This document shows positions 15,222 through 20,417 of a stretch of 20,417 nucleotides of DNA, in pieces. Each line of letters starts with the position of its first letter. Within the stretch, counting starts at the first letter, position 1. The DNA is from a virus, in IMG/VR virus record IMGVR_UViG_3300008261_002517, positions 1 to 20,417 of that record. The stretch is one strand, 5' to 3'. Both the position numbers and the translations under genes were made by a program. The notes below the pieces were generated by a model, which saw only the letters and a program-made list of their open reading frames with translations, did not search any database and was not told the origin of the DNA.

Positions 15222-15253
15222 CAAATATAAGAAAAACTTTTTAATATTCCAAA
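15222..15253 (-). promoter_or_regulatory. Bacteroidota-type promoter of the clamp operon
   Basis: On the minus strand TTTG (15253-15250), 20 nt, TATATTTG (15229-15222), a perfect match to the Bacteroidota housekeeping -33/-7 consensus. The -33 element begins at the first base after the polymerase stop codon. The start site should fall near 15215-15218, leaving an A/T-rich leader of about 25-28 nt with no Shine-Dalgarno sequence before the clamp ATG. The promoter lets the clamp, MazG-like and clamp-loader genes be made in larger amounts than the polymerase upstream. Confidence 0.82.
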
Positions 15254-17815
15254 TTAAAAGGAGAAAAACTTCTTAGCAGTTTGGGCTTCCGTTGATGCTT
15301 TCTCCCACTTTAGGGCTTTATAAAAATCATCAACTTTGTTTTCCAATTCTGCTTTATAAATCATATCCCTATCAACATATTGCTCTACGAAATCCATAAT
15401 TTCATTTGGGTCATTATAATCTTTGAACGCCACAGTATCTAACCCCAATGGATTGTTTTTAAGATATACCCACTTTACTTTATCACCATCTCTGATTGGT
15501 TCGTGCTTATATGGGCAATTAAAGAATTTCAATAATCGGTTATAAGTGATTCCAGCTTTTACGTGTGCAGGAGTTCCTTTCTCAAAGTTAGCGATTGATA
15601 ACCCACTATCTTTTCTCCAACTACCATCATCGTATTTACTCAACTCTTTAATAGCCCCACCTTTTGCTATTTTATTTACAGGTAAATTAATCATATTCTT
15701 TTTGAACTCTAAAAGAGATTCATCCATATATGCGTTATCTTTACCCATTAAAATATCCTTTAACATCTTAGCCATAAAGTCCTGAAATGCTTTGGGAAAT
15801 GATGAACGAACTACATCCAATCCCTTTACATCCAACTTATCACAAGGGATACCATTCTTTAAAATCATCCATTGAGCGTAACGTTTCTTAGCTACCCAAA
15901 ATCCTGCTTTACTGATGTACTCTTTCTTAATCTCAAATCTATGCTTATCTTTTGGTATAAAGAAAAATCTTTCTGCCAACATATCATAGAATGAGTTTAA
16001 AAATGTTTGAGTTTCTTCGGCGATTGTATTTACCTCTTCAGCCATTCGGTTTTGGTCAAACTCTTTATAGTTGGGATAACGATGTTTCACCAACGGCTCA
16101 GCCATCATATAGATGGAATCCGTATCTATATAAACATTGTAATCTTCTCTTGTTCCGAGTTCTTTCCAGTATTTGATGTTTGCCATCTCTGCTGTTTTTT
16201 TGATAACAGTCTGACCGGTGATTGTAACCGCTTCTGCATTATCAATATCATAAAACCTAAAGGCAGGAAGACCAAGCACGCCATACATAGAATTAAGAAG
16301 AATCTTCTGAACCAACTGCCGTTTTGCATAGAATTCATATTTTTCTGTATCTTTTGCTTCTCCATATTTTTTTTCTAATTTCCTAAATTCAACACGTTTT
16401 TGAAACCAATCATTTAGGATATCTGCGATTAGACCCGGCTTATCTTGTGTATAAAGAACTCCATTTGCAGCAACACCTAAATTACTATCTTTAATAACTT
16501 CTTTTAATTCCTGTGTACTATATTCGTAAGTATCACCATCCTTACCCACTAACTTATATGTCTTTTCAGCACCTCTAATATTTTCCTCTGCATCCCAATT
16601 CTGAATCTTACCAACTTTGGTTTCTGGCGAAATGTTTAGAGTCATAATGATTGATGGATATAGTGATGTTAAATCCAAATCATAAATCCAATCATACTTA
16701 CCAACGATAGGTTCTTTTACATATGCTCCTATAAACTTCTCCTCATTGTTATCTCTAAGAGCCTGCATCCTTTCCTTCCTATCTTTTGGTTTATTAGTTG
16801 CTACCAATCCTTTCTTTTTAAGATATCCCAAACAAGCGCCTTCTAACCATTTAGATGAGAAAATATAATCCTCATATGGTACATATCCGGCGTGGCAAAC
16901 TGCTCTACATAATTCAATGAATTGAAGTTTCTCATCCATTGCTACAACTAAGTCCACATCGACAATGTTATACTCAATGAATTTTTCCAAATCATTTTCG
17001 AATAAATCATCTAAACTTCCTTCGTACTCAACCTTACCTCTACCCAATTCTTTAGTAGCGATATAGTTTAGGGTATAAGATGCTTCTAATGTATATGTGT
17101 AAGTTTTGTATAGATTGATATAATCCAAAATACTTACACCACCAAAACTAAACTTTTCTCTATATGGAGACCAGAATGCCTGACCTATTGGTGATAATCG
17201 TTTAGCGTTACCTTCACCACATACGTTTTTTAATCTGTTATACAAATATGGAATATCAAAGAAATCTATATTCCATCCGGTGAGAATAGTTGGATTAACT
17301 TCTTCGTAATAATTAAGGAAAGCATATAGTAGATTTTTCTCATTGTCAAAAATGTGAACGTTAACTTCTCTACCATCTTTGTTAAAGTTTTTGGCATTGT
17401 TTTTTACTTTTCTTTCTTTATCTAATACGAATACATCATACAATTTAGTTGCTCCATCGTGAGCCGCTATTGCAGTGATTTCGTTCTTTGCTTCTTTTGT
17501 GTTTGGTAGACCTGTTATCATTTCCACCTCAATATCAAATGTAAGAACTCTATGTCCATTCGATGGTAAATCGTTATCGTAGATATCTACTAACACTCTC
17601 GTTGTTTCAGGTACATCCGATTCAAATAAATCTTCAGCATCTTCCTTTTCCCACTTACCAATTTTAGTTAATTTATCGCCATACATAGAACGATACTCAC
17701 CATATGGGTCTTTCTTATACGCATACTTTCGGTATGGAAATGTTTGATATCCACTCTTATCATCCCATAAGTGAATTAAGTTCTTCTGCCTTTCGTAATA
17801 AATGTTTTGATACAT
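15254..17815 (-). CDS. 43: Family B DNA polymerase (T4 gp43-like)
   Basis: An 853-residue replicative polymerase, close to T4 gp43 (898). The 3'-5' exonuclease is intact: TFDIEVE gives D94 and E96 (Exo I), TGWNIDFFD gives N182 and D184 (Exo II), and YNIVD gives Y282 and D286 (Exo III). The polymerase domain shows DLTSLYPS at 381-388 (motif A), KILLNSMYG at 504-512 (motif B) and YIDTDS at 562-567 with D564 and D566 (motif C). The last residues, AKKFFSF, resemble the hydrophobic C-terminal peptide by which T4 and RB69 polymerases hold the clamp. The start is fixed by TAATG overlap with the GT-B gene upstream. It copies the phage genome with the gp45/44/62-like proteins encoded directly downstream. 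Confidence 0.97.
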   Translation of the reverse strand: MYQNIYYERQKNLIHLWDDKSGYQTFPYRKYAYKKDPYGEYRSMYGDKLTKIGKWEKEDAEDLFESDVPETTRVLVDIYDNDLPSNGHRVLTFDIEVEMITGLPNTKEAKNEITAIAAHDGATKLYDVFVLDKERKVKNNAKNFNKDGREVNVHIFDNEKNLLYAFLNYYEEVNPTILTGWNIDFFDIPYLYNRLKNVCGEGNAKRLSPIGQAFWSPYREKFSFGGVSILDYINLYKTYTYTLEASYTLNYIATKELGRGKVEYEGSLDDLFENDLEKFIEYNIVDVDLVVAMDEKLQFIELCRAVCHAGYVPYEDYIFSSKWLEGACLGYLKKKGLVATNKPKDRKERMQALRDNNEEKFIGAYVKEPIVGKYDWIYDLDLTSLYPSIIMTLNISPETKVGKIQNWDAEENIRGAEKTYKLVGKDGDTYEYSTQELKEVIKDSNLGVAANGVLYTQDKPGLIADILNDWFQKRVEFRKLEKKYGEAKDTEKYEFYAKRQLVQKILLNSMYGVLGLPAFRFYDIDNAEAVTITGQTVIKKTAEMANIKYWKELGTREDYNVYIDTDSIYMMAEPLVKHRYPNYKEFDQNRMAEEVNTIAEETQTFLNSFYDMLAERFFFIPKDKHRFEIKKEYISKAGFWVAKKRYAQWMILKNGIPCDKLDVKGLDVVRSSFPKAFQDFMAKMLKDILMGKDNAYMDESLLEFKKNMINLPVNKIAKGGAIKELSKYDDGSWRKDSGLSIANFEKGTPAHVKAGITYNRLLKFFNCPYKHEPIRDGDKVKWVYLKNNPLGLDTVAFKDYNDPNEIMDFVEQYVDRDMIYKAELENKVDDFYKALKWEKASTEAQTAKKFFSF

Positions 17816-18927
17816 TAACCTCTTAGTTTTTCGTTTAATACTTTAATCATTCTACTATCGTTTAACGATAGTTCCTTTGCTCTCTGAATTGCTTTATTCG
17901 ATAATTCTATTCTATGATGTTCATCATCTAATATTTTATCTAACATATCAAACAAGTCCTTTTTATATTTAAAAAATAAACCATTTGGGTCTATTTCTTT
18001 GTAACAATCTGATTCCTGAAATATCATAGGAGTTCCGTTCATCATACAATCGGTAGCCGCTACACTCCAACCATAATTAGTCTGCCTCATTTGAATTCCA
18101 ACTGAACACGATTGTAATTTTTTATAGTAATCATGCTTAGCTACTTTAGTATTATCAATCCACCCAAATTCAGGCTTACCATCTAATTGTGGCACCCACA
18201 CTTTGAAATCTTGTCTACGCTCTCTATATTCCTCCATTAATTTAATAAAAGATGGATATCCCTTATATGCGGCTGCTCTATGATTGAATACAATAACCTT
18301 TTCTTTTGGTTGTAGTGTTTCTATAATTTTAGTATCATCTATACCTAAATTCCAAACCACTAATATACTATTTAATTTTTGAATAAACAAATCATTGAAC
18401 CACAATTTTGCTTCTTCTAAAACTCTATCTTTTTGTTCTTGCGTATTTAAAAAGCAAGTATCCATTTGAGATACACCCAATAATTCTATTGGCATCCATC
18501 TCCATTTATTTTTTCTATCTTCCGCATTGCAGGTTTTCATTTCCCACCAATGACAATACCCAATAATTTTTGTATTGAAGTCGTTTTTATATCTACCAAC
18601 TTGCGGCCAATCAGGTAAATGGGAATAAATTACATCATACTCAATTGTTTCCATCAAACGATTCATATCAGGTGGATATGTTCTCATTTTAATCATATCA
18701 CCTGAAAATTGAAGTATGTGTTGCTTTACATTAATTAGATTTAATTTCTTAACAGGCTGTGGTAATATAATATTCCAAAAGTATTCTCCATGTGATTCCA
18801 ATGATTTAATATGATTGTAAATAACATCTACAAACGAATCTTTTTCAATATTGCCAGAATTAGTAATATTTGGTATTACTAATACTTTTCTAGCTTTTTT
18901 ATAATCAATGGTTTCCCAAAATGCCAT
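17815..18927 (-). CDS. GT-B fold glycosyltransferase in the polymerase operon
   Basis: A 370-residue protein with a GT-B layout. The N-terminal Rossmann half includes VLVIPNIT at 15-22 and IIGYCHWWEM at 121-130. The C-terminal donor half includes VIVFNHRAAAYKG at 211-223 (the R217-K222 region resembling the phosphate-binding R/K pair), FKVWVP at 241-246, VGIQMRQTNYGWS at 276-288, and a GTPMIFQESDC segment at 298-308. The usual E-x7-E is not evident; Y-G-W-S-V-A-A-T-D occupies its place with D293 as the last acidic residue. It lies between the DruA-like gene (1-nt gap) and the polymerase (1-nt overlap), far from the main glycan block. Glycosylation of modified bases in phage DNA is therefore possible, but no base-modifying gene is visible here. 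Confidence 0.7.
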   Translation of the reverse strand: MAFWETIDYKKARKVLVIPNITNSGNIEKDSFVDVIYNHIKSLESHGEYFWNIILPQPVKKLNLINVKQHILQFSGDMIKMRTYPPDMNRLMETIEYDVIYSHLPDWPQVGRYKNDFNTKIIGYCHWWEMKTCNAEDRKNKWRWMPIELLGVSQMDTCFLNTQEQKDRVLEEAKLWFNDLFIQKLNSILVVWNLGIDDTKIIETLQPKEKVIVFNHRAAAYKGYPSFIKLMEEYRERRQDFKVWVPQLDGKPEFGWIDNTKVAKHDYYKKLQSCSVGIQMRQTNYGWSVAATDCMMNGTPMIFQESDCYKEIDPNGLFFKYKKDLFDMLDKILDDEHHRIELSNKAIQRAKELSLNDSRMIKVLNEKLRG

Positions 18928-18928
18928 A

Positions 18929-20155
18929 CTATCTTCCTACTTCTTTTAAATAATGTTCTTTCATTTGCTCCCAAGTCATTCCGATTGCATTCACATAGAA
19001 CAATACTTCGGGTTTAATTCTACCTTCTTCGTGTAATTTTGTATATCGTTTAATGGCTTTATCTTTCCACCATTTTATAGTATATTCATTTCCTTTAGCA
19101 AATTTTTCATTTAATACTAAATCCGTTTCTTCTATTTTAGAACAAAGAAAGTCATTACCATTCTGATACATTTGTGCAAAGTAAACACCTCTTTGGAATC
19201 CGTGGTCATAAGCGTTACCTTTAATTCCTAACTCTTTGAAAATTGCCTGAATAATCTTTTGTTTAATTCCACTTACAGGTCCGTTCTTTTCGTATCCCAT
19301 ATTAGCACCATTACGTTCCCTTTCATCCATAATGTTTTTCTTATACCATTCTGAACGATTTTCTTTTAACCATTGATGCCACGGGTCATATACTGAATCA
19401 TCTGGCTTTGTAGAAATCTTACCTTTAGATTCTCCTAATGTTTTGAAATGTGGAATACCATTGTATTGAGAATGAATCCCATACAAAGATGTTGTACCTA
19501 CTCCAACTAATGGGTTATCATATTTAGTTTTCCAATATGCTCTAATTTCAGGAGCGGTTGCTAATGCTGCGATTAACTTACCTCCTAAGAAATTATATCC
19601 AAATGGTTGAGTTGATACGATAGTTGTAGCAATAGATGTACAATTCAATTTACCTTTTTCAAATTTATCTTCTTTGCCCCAACCAATAAATTCATCTCTA
19701 ACTCCTAATGAAGTGATATCTGACCCTAAACAAATTTGTCCTAATATCTTTCCGCTTGTTCTATCTTTAACGTATATCTTTACGTTTCTGCCAGGATTAG
19801 CCTGAAATTCCATTGTATGTATTAACTTACGAATTTCAGTCCAACGAGTGGATTCTTTCGGGTCATCTTCCACAATTTCCACATACGGGTCAATTGCTTC
19901 AATTTCTGAAATAGTTAATTCTTTATTCGTAATATCAGTTGGTTTCCACAAAGAATCATAATATGATTGCAATACAGGCAGACGTTTCATATTTGAAACT
20001 CTATCTTCATTCCATTCAATCCACTTCTTATATAGAGTTTGTTCCTCTACTGACATTTCTTTAAGATAGTCCAAATTCTCAATGAACTTCTTCTTCATCA
20101 CATCATAATCGAATGTGGCTGTGTTTGTTTCTTCTCCTGTATCCCAAAATTTCAT
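18929..20155 (-). CDS. DUF4338/DruA-like protein
   Basis: A 408-residue protein. The middle region shows the order GKILGQICLGSD (135-146), RDEFIGWG (153-160), a gap, FGYNFLGGKLIA (185-196), VGVGTTSLYGIHSQYNG (217-233) and a closing LGESKGK (240-246). This succession, G-x-I-x-G then RD-x-(F/W)-IGW, N-terminal to a GYN/GK(L)-A block and a T-SLYG block ending in G-x-(S/T)-KG, is what I recall for the DUF4338 family that includes DruA of the Druantia defence system. The 110-residue N-terminal and roughly 160-residue C-terminal extensions are charged and helical. The molecular function of the family is not established. It is first in the operon leading to the GT-B and polymerase genes, directly behind a strong promoter. 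The assignment is from pattern memory and should be treated as moderate. Confidence 0.55.
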   Translation of the reverse strand: MKFWDTGEETNTATFDYDVMKKKFIENLDYLKEMSVEEQTLYKKWIEWNEDRVSNMKRLPVLQSYYDSLWKPTDITNKELTISEIEAIDPYVEIVEDDPKESTRWTEIRKLIHTMEFQANPGRNVKIYVKDRTSGKILGQICLGSDITSLGVRDEFIGWGKEDKFEKGKLNCTSIATTIVSTQPFGYNFLGGKLIAALATAPEIRAYWKTKYDNPLVGVGTTSLYGIHSQYNGIPHFKTLGESKGKISTKPDDSVYDPWHQWLKENRSEWYKKNIMDERERNGANMGYEKNGPVSGIKQKIIQAIFKELGIKGNAYDHGFQRGVYFAQMYQNGNDFLCSKIEETDLVLNEKFAKGNEYTIKWWKDKAIKRYTKLHEEGRIKPEVLFYVNAIGMTWEQMKEHYLKEVGR

Positions 20156-20159
20156 ATTA

Positions 20160-20191
20160 CAAATATAACAAATTAATTTTAAATTACCAAA
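20160..20191 (-). promoter_or_regulatory. Bacteroidota-type promoter of the polymerase operon
   Basis: On the minus strand TTTG (20191-20188), 20 nt, TATATTTG (20167-20160). Both elements match the Bacteroidota consensus perfectly. The -33 element lies within the last codons of the upstream gene, and only TAAT separates the -7 element from the ATG at 20155. Transcription should start at or next to the start codon, giving a leaderless or nearly leaderless message. Confidence 0.8.
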
Positions 20192-20417
20192 ATTTGGTAT
20201 CTATTTCCGTTTCTGGTGCGATTGTTGTCCAATGTTGGATATCCTTATTGAATGCACGGGTATCTTTTGGATAAGGTCTGATTTCATGCTTAAAGGATTT
20301 CATAATTGCTTTCTTTTCCTTCTTATCAGCTGTGATAATTTGCAGATATCTATGCTTTGGTGGTTCTTCCCTTCTCCAAAATTCCTTATATCCTTGCTTA
20401 CCAATTTCTCTACGAAG
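20184..20417 (-). CDS. Unidentified protein, C-terminal 77 residues
   Basis: The frame is open from the window edge to TAA at 20186-20184; the start lies outside. The visible part begins LRREIGKQGYKEFWRR, continues with HRYLQIITADKK, a lysine-rich helix, and ends TEIDTKFW. It is highly basic and rich in aromatic residues. I do not recognise the family. Its last codons contain the -33 element of the next promoter, so the two genes are packed without spare sequence. Because it precedes a strong promoter, it probably belongs to a separate upstream transcript that reads through. Confidence 0.7.
   Translation of the reverse strand, partial: LRREIGKQGYKEFWRREEPPKHRYLQIITADKKEKKAIMKSFKHEIRPYPKDTRAFNKDIQHWTTIAPETEIDTKFW

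Overview
The window is a dense stretch of a phage genome in which every gene lies on the minus strand, so transcription runs from high to low coordinates. Replication proteins resemble those of T4-like myoviruses: family B DNA polymerase (gp43), sliding clamp (gp45) and both clamp-loader subunits (gp44, gp62). The DNA is AT-rich. The intergenic gaps carry promoters of the Bacteroidota type (TTTG, 20 nt, TATATTTG), and starts are preceded by A/T-rich leaders rather than strong Shine-Dalgarno sequences. I infer a tailed phage of a Bacteroidota (possibly flavobacterial) host. No tRNA, CRISPR array, IS element or integrase was seen.

Layout in order of transcription. (1) 20417-20184: the 3' end of an unidentified gene. 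(2) 20191-15254: a promoter, then a protein resembling the DUF4338/DruA family, a GT-B glycosyltransferase and the DNA polymerase, coupled end to end. (3) 15253-12231: a second promoter, then clamp, a small protein with a QLELF clamp-binding-like motif, a MazG-like pyrophosphohydrolase, clamp loader large subunit, a zinc-ribbon protein and clamp loader small subunit. (4) 12227-11331: a third promoter and an Fe-S PD-(D/E)XK nuclease. (5) 11327-11095: a possible weak promoter overlapping an inverted repeat, and a small ribbon-helix-helix-like protein. (6) 11078-1: a long, tightly packed glycan module that continues past the window edge. It holds two GT-B glycosyltransferases, a frameshifted small gene, a small phage protein, an NAD-dependent sugar epimerase, a GT2 enzyme, an HTKG-type glycosyltransferase-like protein, a HAD-nucleotidyltransferase fusion, a GT8-like enzyme, a methyltransferase, a further GT-A-like protein, a short glycerophosphodiesterase-like protein and two more GT-A-like proteins.

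How it fits together: groups 2-4 supply replication and DNA processing, each driven by a near-identical host-type promoter. Two of these promoters sit so close to the ATG that the mRNA should be leaderless or nearly so. Group 6 looks like a phage-encoded sugar-nucleotide and glycan assembly line: the mutase/phosphatase plus nucleotidyltransferase and epimerase would make activated sugars, the glycosyltransferases would use them, and the methyltransferase and phosphodiesterase would finish the product. Its target (virion protein, host surface glycan or phage DNA) cannot be read from the sequence. The points most worth following are the promoter set with leaderless starts, the frameshift at 8362-8368, the mutase-nucleotidyltransferase fusion, the QLELF protein beside the clamp, and the DruA-like protein plus glycosyltransferase in the polymerase operon.
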